From NCBI GenBank assembly GCA_963991775.1, contig CAXDRM010000041.1:1-11384 (forward strand): a stretch of DNA of 11,384 nucleotides, in the 5' to 3' direction. Below the pieces are notes generated by a model that made no database searches, had not been told where the DNA came from, and was given only the letters and a program-made list of their open reading frames with translations. The translations under genes and the position numbers were made by a program. Each line of letters starts with the position of its first letter. Within the stretch, counting starts at the first letter, position 1. Positions 1-6,414 of the stretch are shown here, piece after piece. The DNA is from CAXDRM01 sp963991775 (GTDB lineage: Bacteria > Pseudomonadota > Alphaproteobacteria > Rickettsiales > JABIRX01).

Positions 1-1
1 T

Positions 2-82
2 TTCTACACTTACTCACAATATATGACCCACCTCGCAAAATCTTTTGGTGATACTGATCAAATTTTATCAGATAAAAGCTAA
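2..82 (+). CDS. C-terminal end of an unidentified protein, truncated by window edge
   Basis: Frame 2 is open from the window edge for 26 codons and stops at TAA (80-82). The other two plus frames close at 24-26 and 49-51. The visible tail reads FYTYSQYMTHLAKSFGDTD and then QILSDKS, a normal mixed composition for a soluble protein. It would converge on the ankyrin gene, with only 8 bases between the two stop codons. I do not recognise the protein from this fragment. A chance open frame of this length at the edge is possible, so the call is tentative. Confidence 0.45.
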   Translation, partial: FYTYSQYMTHLAKSFGDTDQILSDKS

Positions 83-90
83 AACAATTA

Positions 91-2673
91 TTACTGCAAA
101 GTAGGGGTGGTGATTTGTGCGATTTTTGCATGATCTAAAGGATCTTGTTTTCCTTTGGCAATTATATCTTGAGTGGTTTTAGAAACAGTTTGTTTAGTTT
201 CTTGAGTTATAGGATCAGCTGCGGATAAGCTAGCCACTTGCTCTGTTATAGTTTGTTCTGTGCTAACATTTTTAGCTGTATTTTTGTCATTATTAGCATG
301 CTCATCACCATAAGCAGCAGTAAAAGCGCTATAAGATAATCCTAAAGTGGTTAATCCAGATAAAGTAGCAATTGCATAAGTTAATATTGCTGGTAAAGAA
401 AATACATTAAAAGCAAAAAGCAAAGTAGGTATCACAGCTATTAAAGCACCAACTGCTAAGCTTGCTGGGATTAATTGCTTTTGCGTATCTTCTTGTTTAA
501 TGCTAGCCTTAGCAGTAAGATAATTGCCATCATTATCAGTCATCTTATCATAAAGACGCTGTAAATCCTTATTGGTAGTTTTATCTTTAGGAGTCTGCTT
601 ATTATAATCTAAAGCATCATGTTTTGCTCCGCGTGCTAATAAATATTCTGCTATATCAACAGCATTATTTGCACTAGCTAAATGTAAAGGAGTTCTACCT
701 AACTCATCTTTTTGATTAAGTGTATCTTTTAGTAGATCCTTATTAGAGCTAATAGCACCAATTAATCTGCTAATATTATCACGGTCATTATGATCTATAA
801 AATAATGTAACAGATTACCTTTTGTGCCATTTTTTAAAGTATAGTTTAACTTCCTCGCTTCTTCAGGAAATTCTCTAATAACTAAAGCAAAAACATCTTT
901 ACCATAATTACTTAATAAATTTGTTGCTGGATAATCACTACGTTTAACAAATTGTTCTAAACTATATTTTTCTAAATCAAGAGGGTAAGTATCTAAAAAC
1001 GCTGATAAAACATCCGTGCCGTAATTTTTGGTAGCATTTAAGGTTGTAGTGAATAATTCAGTAGCATTTTTTTTGATGACATGTTCAGGATATCTAGCAA
1101 AAAAATCTCTAAATTGATCATGTGGGTTACCATCTAGTGCAAGTAATTTTTTATATTCTAATAAAACCTGATCCGGCTCAGCTGCTGCTTCAGGATGAAA
1201 TTCGGAGTCTTGTTTTTGAGCTGTGGTAACTGTATCAGCCTCGTTAGTATCAGAAGTAGCTTTGCTATTTTCTCCTACAGTTTTTTTATAATTCTCTGTT
1301 ATACGTAAAAATTCTTGTACACATAATCTAGTGTCGTTACGCGAAATTAAAGAGCCATTAATATTAGAAGTTTTAGCTCCTTTATCTAATAGATAAGTTA
1401 TCGTTTCTTCATATCTTTCCTTGAAAGCTGGTCCAATATCAAATGTTGGATCTTGAATAACTCCAACAATATGTTCAAGAAATTTCTGAGCCGCTTGTTC
1501 GTTATTTACTTCAACTAATTTTCGTAAATACTCACTTGCTCGTGGAAAGGTAGCAACCAATAATTTACGAATTGGAGTAGTAGTTGTATAATTATTGCCT
1601 TTATCATCTATCATTAATACTTGATGTTTTAGCAATTGATCTACAACTTTACCAAAAACATTAAGCATTTGTTGATTTTCTAATTCATAATTTGCAAAAG
1701 TTTGTCCCTGAAATTTAAGGCTGTTACAGCTATCGATAATTGCTAAAAGTGCATTACTAACAATAGTATTGTTATTTACATAGGATACTCCAGGGCGCAT
1801 ATTTAAAAATAATTGCTCTAAAGCAGAATATGTATCTCCTGCTGGATCTTGGCTAGCCGAAATATGTTGCTTTTTACTAAAAAGCTCAGGAATTTTAATT
1901 ATTTCGCTATATACATTATTTTCGAATTGGAATTTTCCAGTTAAAGCACGGATATTATTTAGAGTATAACCGTTGGGATTAGTCTTAAGCCTGCCTAGAA
2001 TTTCGTTGAAAAGTTTACCTTCTTCTAAATGATATTTTAATACATCATTAACAACGGATGGGTAATAACGTAATATTAGATCTTGTGCAAAGGAAAAATG
2101 CTCTTCTTTACTAAGTAGATCAGCTAAACGAGAAACACCATCCTGCTTATCAGTTAATAAAGATAGAATACTATATTCGCGGCCATCAAGATCAATGATA
2201 GTTGGTTGGCCATTAATATTTCCTATATTTCCTATTACACTGAGATGAGGGTCAGAAGCGAATTCTCCTTGATAGGATTCTTGTCCTGAAACATAGCCTG
2301 GCGGAATAGTATATAGGCGTATTTGATTTTTTAATGCTTGTATTTCTGGTGATGTTTCAGTTGTGGTTAAGAAGTTTTTAAGTTCAGCGCGTGCAGCAAG
2401 TAATTTAACAAAGTCACTATGATTATAAAATTTTAGTACAGAAATAGTTTTTTCTAGTAAGCTGGTCTTTAGAACGGGATCACTAGTAGATTTCGCTGTG
2501 GCAAGTAGAAATTCAAGAGGGCTGGTATTCTCACCCGCAAAGTTGGCCTTACGATAAAGTAGAGTCGTATCATTTCTTGTAGAGGTGATATATTGCGCTA
2601 ATGCCGCTTCGAAACTAGTGGCATCGATGTTTTTTAAGCTTTCTAGATTATCAATTTGTAATTGTCTAAACAT
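91..2673 (-). CDS. Ankyrin-repeat protein with C-terminal two-helix membrane segment (860 aa)
   Basis: The clearest domain is a short ankyrin stretch at residues about 617-690. It has a degenerate unit starting at GNLLHYFIDHND and a near-canonical unit at about 656-688 with GRTPLHLA (659-666) followed by AVDIAEYLLARGA. A weaker ankyrin-like end, YLLDKGA, lies near residue 430. Residues 1-470 are mainly helical and unrecognised. An acidic, low-complexity linker occupies about 470-505. After the repeats, residues about 733-755 and 757-788 form two hydrophobic helices, then a polar Thr/Gln-rich tail of about 70 residues. There is no N-terminal signal peptide, so any secretion would be by a signal-independent route such as type IV. 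The start ATG lies 18 bases from a predicted transcription start, which supports it, but no Shine-Dalgarno is visible. Ankyrin proteins of intracellular bacteria are often host-directed, so an effector or envelope role is plausible but inferred. The function is unknown. Confidence 0.85.
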   Translation of the reverse strand: MFRQLQIDNLESLKNIDATSFEAALAQYITSTRNDTTLLYRKANFAGENTSPLEFLLATAKSTSDPVLKTSLLEKTISVLKFYNHSDFVKLLAARAELKNFLTTTETSPEIQALKNQIRLYTIPPGYVSGQESYQGEFASDPHLSVIGNIGNINGQPTIIDLDGREYSILSLLTDKQDGVSRLADLLSKEEHFSFAQDLILRYYPSVVNDVLKYHLEEGKLFNEILGRLKTNPNGYTLNNIRALTGKFQFENNVYSEIIKIPELFSKKQHISASQDPAGDTYSALEQLFLNMRPGVSYVNNNTIVSNALLAIIDSCNSLKFQGQTFANYELENQQMLNVFGKVVDQLLKHQVLMIDDKGNNYTTTTPIRKLLVATFPRASEYLRKLVEVNNEQAAQKFLEHIVGVIQDPTFDIGPAFKERYEETITYLLDKGAKTSNINGSLISRNDTRLCVQEFLRITENYKKTVGENSKATSDTNEADTVTTAQKQDSEFHPEAAAEPDQVLLEYKKLLALDGNPHDQFRDFFARYPEHVIKKNATELFTTTLNATKNYGTDVLSAFLDTYPLDLEKYSLEQFVKRSDYPATNLLSNYGKDVFALVIREFPEEARKLNYTLKNGTKGNLLHYFIDHNDRDNISRLIGAISSNKDLLKDTLNQKDELGRTPLHLASANNAVDIAEYLLARGAKHDALDYNKQTPKDKTTNKDLQRLYDKMTDNDGNYLTAKASIKQEDTQKQLIPASLAVGALIAVIPTLLFAFNVFSLPAILTYAIATLSGLTTLGLSYSAFTAAYGDEHANNDKNTAKNVSTEQTITEQVASLSAADPITQETKQTVSKTTQDIIAKGKQDPLDHAKIAQITTPTLQ

Positions 2674-2674
2674 C

Positions 2675-2692
2675 CTAATTTTGCAAAATTAG
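2675..2692. promoter_or_regulatory. 18-bp perfect palindrome at the ankyrin gene start, possible operator or 5' hairpin
   Basis: CTAATTTTGCAAAATTAG equals its own reverse complement over all 18 bases. It begins 2 bases upstream of the ankyrin-gene ATG and covers the predicted transcription start (about 2691). A dimeric repressor could bind it, or it could fold weakly at the 5' end of the mRNA. Chance is less easy to dismiss in AT-rich DNA, but the central GC and the position are notable. The function is inferred. Confidence 0.45.
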
Positions 2693-2726
2693 TCTATATT
2701 ATAGCACAAAAATAGCCTGCAAGCAA
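2691..2726 (-). promoter_or_regulatory. Sigma70-like promoter of the ankyrin-repeat gene
   Basis: Read on the minus strand, TTGCTT (2721-2726) is followed after exactly 17 bases by a perfect TATAAT (2698-2703). The start site would fall near 2691, giving a leader of about 18 bases before the ATG at 2673. This is among the best promoter matches in the window. It also isolates the ankyrin gene from ahcY, whose stop is about 70 bases upstream of the -35 box. Confidence 0.7.
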
Positions 2727-2795
2727 ATAAATTAGCCTGTTTTTAGAGATTTATAGTAAATAAATTTACATATACCTAAAATAGGAGGGTAATTA

Positions 2796-4100
2796 TTAAT
2801 ATCTGTAAGAGTTTGGCTTATAAGGACCTTCAACTGGAATGCTAATATATTCAGCCTGTTCCGCAGTTAATTTAGTAAGTTTTACTCCTAATTTTTCTAG
2901 ATGTAATCTTGCTACAGTTTCATCAAGTTTTTTAGGTAAAACATACACATTATTTTCATAATCTTGATAATTTTTGAAAAGCTCAATTTGCGCAATGGTT
3001 TGATTAGTAAAAGATGCACTCATTACAAAAGCTGAATGACCAGTAGCGCAACCTAAATTAACTAATCTACCTTCAGCAAGTAACAGAATTTTCTTACCGT
3101 CAGGAAACTCGATTTCATCAGTTTGTGGTTTTATCGTAGTTTTTTTAAGTTTATCTAAGCTTGCAACTTGGATTTCATTATCAAAATGACCAATATTGCA
3201 CACAATAGCACCATCTTTCATCGCTGACATATGCTCATAAGTGATGATATCTTTATTTCCAGTAGTAGTTACAAAAATATCTGCTTCATGCACGACATCC
3301 TCGATAGTAGTAACTTTTAAACCTCTCATTGCGGCTTGTAAGGCGCAGATTGGATCAATCTCGGTAACAATTACTCGCGCTCCTTGTGATTCTAAAGCTT
3401 CAACAGAGCCTTTACCAACATCACCAAAACCACAAACTACAGCAGTTTTACCTGCAATCATTACATCTGTAGCTCTTTTAATGCCGTCTACTAATGATTC
3501 ACGACAACCATAAAGATTATCAAATTTAGATTTAGTAACAGAATCATTAACATTAATGGCAGGAATTTTTAAATTGCCATGCTTAGCCATTTCGTAAAGA
3601 CGATGTACACCTGTAGTGGTTTCTTCGGAAACTCCTCTGATATTTTCTAGTAAATGAGGATATTCTTCATGCATTATTTTAGTTAGATCACCACCATCAT
3701 CTAACAATAGATTAGGCTCCCAACCAGCTGCTTCAATAGTCTGCTTAATGCACCATTCATATTCTTCTTCTGTTTCACCTTTCCAGGCAAAAATAGGGAT
3801 ATTTTTTGCAACTAAAGCAGCAGCAGCATGATCTTGCGTTGAAAAGATATTGCATGAACTCCAACGTACTTCTGCGCCAAGATCTATTAAGGTTTCGATT
3901 AATACTGCAGTTTCAATGGTCATATGTAAGCAACCAATGATTTTAGCTCCTTTAAGTGGAAATTTACCTTTATATTCCTGGCGTAGTGACATTAAGCCCG
4001 GCATTTCTTTTTCAGCAAGATTAATGCCTAATCTACCTTCATTAGCAAGATCTATATTTTTGATTTTATAATCACTAAATTGATTCATTGGTGCTCTCAT
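2796..4100 (-). CDS. ahcY: S-adenosylhomocysteine hydrolase
   Basis: This NAD-dependent enzyme splits S-adenosylhomocysteine into adenosine and homocysteine, relieving product inhibition of methyltransferases in the cytosol. All hallmark residues are present: H59 (CLHMT), D135 (LDDGGDLT), E160 (SEETTTG), K190, D194, N195 and C199 (the TKSKFDN..GC segment), the NAD loop GFGDVGKG (224-231), H305 (NIGHFDNE), H355 (CATGH), and the C-terminal PYKPNSYRY with its cofactor-contacting Lys/Tyr. At 434 residues it matches the short (human-like) form and lacks the roughly 40-residue insertion that many bacterial homologues carry between DDGGDLT and SEETTTG. The start is either the first ATG (4098-4100) or the in-frame ATG four codons later (4086-4088). 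Neither has a convincing Shine-Dalgarno. It is probably monocistronic. Confidence 0.97.
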   Translation of the reverse strand: MRAPMNQFSDYKIKNIDLANEGRLGINLAEKEMPGLMSLRQEYKGKFPLKGAKIIGCLHMTIETAVLIETLIDLGAEVRWSSCNIFSTQDHAAAALVAKNIPIFAWKGETEEEYEWCIKQTIEAAGWEPNLLLDDGGDLTKIMHEEYPHLLENIRGVSEETTTGVHRLYEMAKHGNLKIPAINVNDSVTKSKFDNLYGCRESLVDGIKRATDVMIAGKTAVVCGFGDVGKGSVEALESQGARVIVTEIDPICALQAAMRGLKVTTIEDVVHEADIFVTTTGNKDIITYEHMSAMKDGAIVCNIGHFDNEIQVASLDKLKKTTIKPQTDEIEFPDGKKILLLAEGRLVNLGCATGHSAFVMSASFTNQTIAQIELFKNYQDYENNVYVLPKKLDETVARLHLEKLGVKLTKLTAEQAEYISIPVEGPYKPNSYRY

Positions 4101-4147
4101 TTTTATTCGTAATTTAGTTTAATAGCAGTGCATGTTAGCGGATAATC

Positions 4148-4175
4148 ATTATAAGCTATTGTTTTGCCTAGTAAA
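4148..4175 (-). promoter_or_regulatory. Candidate promoter of ahcY
   Basis: On the minus strand TTTACT (4170-4175) and a perfect TATAAT (4148-4153) are separated by 16 bases. The predicted start near 4141 gives a leader of about 40 bases. The -10 box overlaps the short palindrome ATAATCATTAT (4142-4152). The leader is too short to hold a SAH or SAM riboswitch. Confidence 0.55.
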
Positions 4176-4197
4176 GCGCTAAATACTTAATTATTTG

Positions 4198-4992
4198 TTA
4201 AGAATTAATTAAACCAGAAGTAGGAGATGAGGCGCTAGCATATAATTTTTTAGCCATACGTCCGGCCAAAAATGCTTCGCGACCTGCAATCACTGCATGT
4301 TTCATGGCGCTAGCCATCAGCTTTGGATTTTGTGCTTCAGCAATAGCTGTATTCATTAATATTGCATCACAGCCAAGTTCCATGGCAATTGCTGCATCTG
4401 ATGCAGTACCAACTCCAGCATCTACTAAAATAGGCACAGAGGCGTTTTCGACAATAATTTGGATGTTAACTTTATTTTGAATACCAAGGCCCGAGCCAAT
4501 CGGTGCGGCAAGAGGCATAATAGCGCAGCAACCAACATCTTCTAGCTTTTTGGCATAGATAGGATCATCTGTAGCATAGACCATAACTTCAAAACCATCT
4601 TTGATTAGCTCTTTTGCTGCATAGAGTGTTTCTTCCATATCAGGATATAGAGTTTTTTGGTCAGCGATAACTTCTAGCTTAACTAGGTTCCAGCCGCCAG
4701 CCTCACGCGCTAAACGTAGAGTACGTAGTGCTTCATCAGCGCTATAGCAACCAGCTGTATTAGGCAGGTAAGTATATTTTTTAGGATCAATAAAATCTTG
4801 TAATTTAGGCTCATCTTTTTTGTAAACATTAACTCTGCGTAGAGCCACGGTAATAATCTCAGCGCCAGAGCTTTCTAAAGCAGCGGCATTTTCGGCAAAA
4901 TCTTCATATTTGCCTGTACCAATAATTAAGCGGGAATTATAGCTTTTTCCAGCAATGATTAAAGGATCTTTATTATTAATATTATTAGTCAT
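4198..4992 (-). CDS. thiG: Thiazole synthase ThiG
   Basis: ThiG condenses 1-deoxy-D-xylulose 5-phosphate, a dehydroglycine-type imine and the ThiS thiocarboxylate into the thiazole phosphate moiety of thiamine. The 264-residue protein is full length for the family, a TIM barrel. Visible signatures are RLIIGTGKY (21-29), LPNTAGCYSADEA (76-88), K105 in WNLVKLE (the Schiff-base lysine for DXP), PLAAPIGSG (160-168), VLVDAGVGTASDA near residue 189, MNTAIAEA near 213, and the C-terminal SASSPTSGLI. The ATG follows the stop codon of the upstream glycosylase gene after a single base, so the two are almost certainly co-transcribed and translationally coupled. The thiS gene is not beside it but divergent, beyond the glycosylase gene. 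No other thiamine gene is in the window. Confidence 0.97.
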   Translation of the reverse strand: MTNNINNKDPLIIAGKSYNSRLIIGTGKYEDFAENAAALESSGAEIITVALRRVNVYKKDEPKLQDFIDPKKYTYLPNTAGCYSADEALRTLRLAREAGGWNLVKLEVIADQKTLYPDMEETLYAAKELIKDGFEVMVYATDDPIYAKKLEDVGCCAIMPLAAPIGSGLGIQNKVNIQIIVENASVPILVDAGVGTASDAAIAMELGCDAILMNTAIAEAQNPKLMASAMKHAVIAGREAFLAGRMAKKLYASASSPTSGLINS

Positions 4993-4993
4993 T

Positions 4994-5785
4994 TTAATTA
5001 TTTAAAAATTGTTTAATTTTAACCATATCTTGCCACATAACCTGTTTTTTTGCAGGTTGGCGCAGTAAATATGATGGATGAAATATAGCAGTAATATCAA
5101 TTTCTTGTTCCAAATAAGGATTGTCATATTTTAAAAAGCTACCACGAATTTTACTAATAGTGGCAGTAATATGTGGTAATAAAGAGGCAAGGGCGGTACT
5201 ACCTACTAGTACTATTAATTTGGGTTTTTTGAGAGCAATATGCTTTTCAACAAAAGGTCGGCACAAGGCAATCTCTTCATCAGTTGGGCGACGATTGCCT
5301 GGTGGACGCCAAAATACACTATTAGTAATGTAAAGATTTTCTGAGCGTTTATGGCCAATAGCTCTAAAAATATCATCAAGCAATTTACCGCTAATGCCAC
5401 AAAAAGGAATGCCTTGTTCATCTTCTGAAGCGCCTGGAGCTTCACCAATTAACAGAATTTCGCTAGTTGCTACACCGTCTGCAAAGACAGTATTTTGGGC
5501 AGTATTTTTTAGTGCACAGCCTGAAAAATTTTTGACCTCTTGTTCTAAAGCTTGCAAATCATTAATATTTTCGAGCGACTTTCTAACCTGTTGTTCAAGA
5601 GCAGATTTGTTGGGCAATTTTACTGCTAAATTTGCTGGTAAGTTTTTGTTGGTTTCGCTTTTACTATCTGGTGCAATAGGTGCTGTTTCCGGTTTTTTAC
5701 TAGCTAAAAAATTGCGTGGTTCATCTTGAGTTATTTCACTAACTCCAGCAGCTAAAAACTCATTTAATTTATCTGTTGCGGACAC
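4994..5785 (-). CDS. Family 4 (UDGa-type) uracil-DNA glycosylase
   Basis: This enzyme removes uracil from DNA to start base excision repair. Motif 1 is GEAPGASEDEQGIPFCG (114-130). Further signatures are YITNSVFWRPPGNRRPT (152-168), IVLVGSTAL (191-199), and motif 2 HPSYLLR (236-242). Residues 1-75 form an alphaproteobacterial-style N-terminal extension (LNEFLAAGVSEI, then a low-complexity Pro/Ser/Lys linker) ahead of the catalytic domain. Family 4 enzymes usually bind a [4Fe-4S] cluster through four cysteines. Here only C90 (FSGCALK) and C175 (ALCRPF) sit at cluster positions: the CxxC second Cys is absent and the residue before RPPGNR is W159. The start is GTG (5783-5785), the only gene here without ATG; it fits the promoter and the family N-terminus. 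It is the first gene of an operon with thiG. Confidence 0.93.
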   Translation of the reverse strand: MSATDKLNEFLAAGVSEITQDEPRNFLASKKPETAPIAPDSKSETNKNLPANLAVKLPNKSALEQQVRKSLENINDLQALEQEVKNFSGCALKNTAQNTVFADGVATSEILLIGEAPGASEDEQGIPFCGISGKLLDDIFRAIGHKRSENLYITNSVFWRPPGNRRPTDEEIALCRPFVEKHIALKKPKLIVLVGSTALASLLPHITATISKIRGSFLKYDNPYLEQEIDITAIFHPSYLLRQPAKKQVMWQDMVKIKQFLNN

Positions 5786-5802
5786 TATATAAAAACTATA
5801 AT
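5774..5802 (+). promoter_or_regulatory. Weak candidate promoter for thiS and the SemiSWEET gene
   Basis: A perfect TATAAT (5797-5802) lies on the plus strand, with only a poor -35 match upstream (TGTTGC at 5774-5779, 17-base spacing, or TTGCGG at 5776-5781, 15-base spacing). The start near 5809 would give a 33-base leader. It lies inside the leader and first codons of the opposing glycosylase gene, so it would interfere with that gene's promoter. The -35 support is poor. Confidence 0.35.
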
Positions 5803-5813
5803 TTGGTAGGCTA

Positions 5814-5842
5814 AATATATTATGTTACAACAAAACTTGCAA
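5814..5842 (-). promoter_or_regulatory. Candidate promoter of the glycosylase/thiG operon
   Basis: On the minus strand TTGCAA (5837-5842) and TATATT (5814-5819) are separated by exactly 17 bases. The start near 5807 would give a leader of about 21 bases before the GTG start. The -35 box overlaps the first base of the divergent thiS start codon. Confidence 0.5.
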
Positions 5843-6045
5843 TGATAACTATCAGTTTAAATGGTGAGCAACAGACTATGCCAGCAGGCTCATCACTTGC
5901 GGATTTACTTGCTAAATTTGAGTTAGATCCAAAAAAGCTTGCTCTTGAATTAAATTATGAGATTATTCCTCTTACTAATTTTACCTCGTGCCAGTTGCAT
6001 GAAGGCGATAAAATAGAAATAGTTGAATTTGTTGGTGGTGGTTAA
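5842..6045 (+). CDS. thiS: Sulfur carrier protein ThiS
   Basis: This is a 67-residue beta-grasp (ubiquitin-like) protein ending in the required diglycine (EFVGGG). Its C-terminal carboxylate is adenylated and thiolated, and the resulting thiocarboxylate gives sulfur to ThiG for thiazole formation. The sequence MITISLNGEQ, SSLADLLAKF, LALELNYEIIP and GDKIEIVEFVGGG follows the ThiS pattern in order, and the length is typical. It starts at ATG 5842 without a visible Shine-Dalgarno. The TAA stop directly abuts the ATG of the SemiSWEET gene (no bases between), so the two are co-transcribed and probably coupled. Its partner gene thiG is on the opposite strand beyond the glycosylase gene. The adenylating and sulfur-delivery enzymes (ThiF, IscS) are not in the window. 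Confidence 0.94.
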   Translation: MITISLNGEQQTMPAGSSLADLLAKFELDPKKLALELNYEIIPLTNFTSCQLHEGDKIEIVEFVGGG

Positions 6046-6408
6046 ATGATAGATCCAGTTTTTGTCGGTTATGTAGGAGCAACTCTTACAACTTTTAGTT
6101 TTTTGCCTCAGGTAATAAAAGTAATTAAAACGCATGATACTCATTCATTGTCACTAAATATGTATGTGATGTTTGTTACAGGGGTGTTTTTCTGGTTAGT
6201 ATATGGGATTATGGTAAAAGATATGCCAGTTGCTATAGCTAATGCAATCACTTTAGTGCTTGCGGGTTTTGTGCTTTATAAGAAAATTACTGAGGATGAT
6301 ATTCCAACTGTGGTAGAGGAATTGCAGCATGCTAAAGATGAGTTGCAAGAAGTGGTCGAAGAATTACATCATGCTGCGGATGAGTTAGGAACTAAGGATA
6401 CTAAATAA
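6046..6408 (+). CDS. SemiSWEET-type (MtN3/PQ-loop) small transporter with a heptad-repeat tail
   Basis: SemiSWEETs are three-helix proteins that dimerise in the inner membrane to make a sugar uniporter. Here helices lie at about residues 5-25, 38-57 and 62-79. The first carries the PQ motif (SFLPQVIK, 18-25), followed by the family-typical polar loop KTHDTHSLS. W50 in helix 2 and N67 in helix 3 match the conserved Trp/Asn of the substrate pocket. Typical members are about 85-95 residues. This one has about 35 extra C-terminal residues built on a 14-residue duplication (89-102 and 103-116) of two heptads each, predicted coiled coil. It abuts thiS, so a thiamine-related cargo is conceivable, but sugar is the family default and the link is only positional. 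It converges with the following minus-strand gene, 6 bases between stops. Confidence 0.88.
   Translation: MIDPVFVGYVGATLTTFSFLPQVIKVIKTHDTHSLSLNMYVMFVTGVFFWLVYGIMVKDMPVAIANAITLVLAGFVLYKKITEDDIPTVVEELQHAKDELQEVVEELHHAADELGTKDTK
6310..6393 (+). repeat. In-frame tandem duplication of 42 bp in the SemiSWEET C-terminus
   Basis: Two adjacent 42-base units (6310-6351 and 6352-6393) encode VVEELQHAKDELQE and VVEELHHAADELGT, which agree at 10 of 14 residues. The DNA copies have diverged mostly at third positions. This suggests an old duplication kept under selection for two heptads per unit. It would make a helix suited to oligomerisation. Confidence 0.75.
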
Positions 6409-6414
6409 TTACTT

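Noticed and set aside
63..77. Short inverted repeat TTTTATC-A-GATAAAA between the partial gene and the ankyrin gene
   Set aside because: It is all but AT-only, has essentially no loop, and overlaps the last codons of the partial gene; chance is likely in this composition.
2742..2765. AT-only inverted repeat (ATTTAT/ATAAAT) downstream of ahcY as a terminator
   Set aside because: A six-pair A/T stem with no G/C pairs and no clear U-tract is too weak to call.
3241..3513. Plus-strand open frame of 90 codons opposite ahcY
   Set aside because: It lies wholly inside a well-supported ahcY gene, antisense to its NAD-binding region, and its translation has no recognisable domain.
4163..4190. Palindrome AGCGCT with flanking AGTA/TACT downstream of thiG
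   Set aside because: Pairing is interrupted by A-A mismatches just outside the six-base core, so no stable hairpin forms.
5215..5448. Alternative minus-strand frame inside the glycosylase gene, and a plus-strand frame at 5394-5729
   Set aside because: Both overlap conserved family 4 glycosylase coding sequence in other frames and look like shadows.
5786..5841. Possible TPP riboswitch (THI element) upstream of thiS or the glycosylase/thiG operon
   Set aside because: The gap is only 56 bases and the predicted leaders 21-33 bases, far too short for the element; no THI-box signature is visible.
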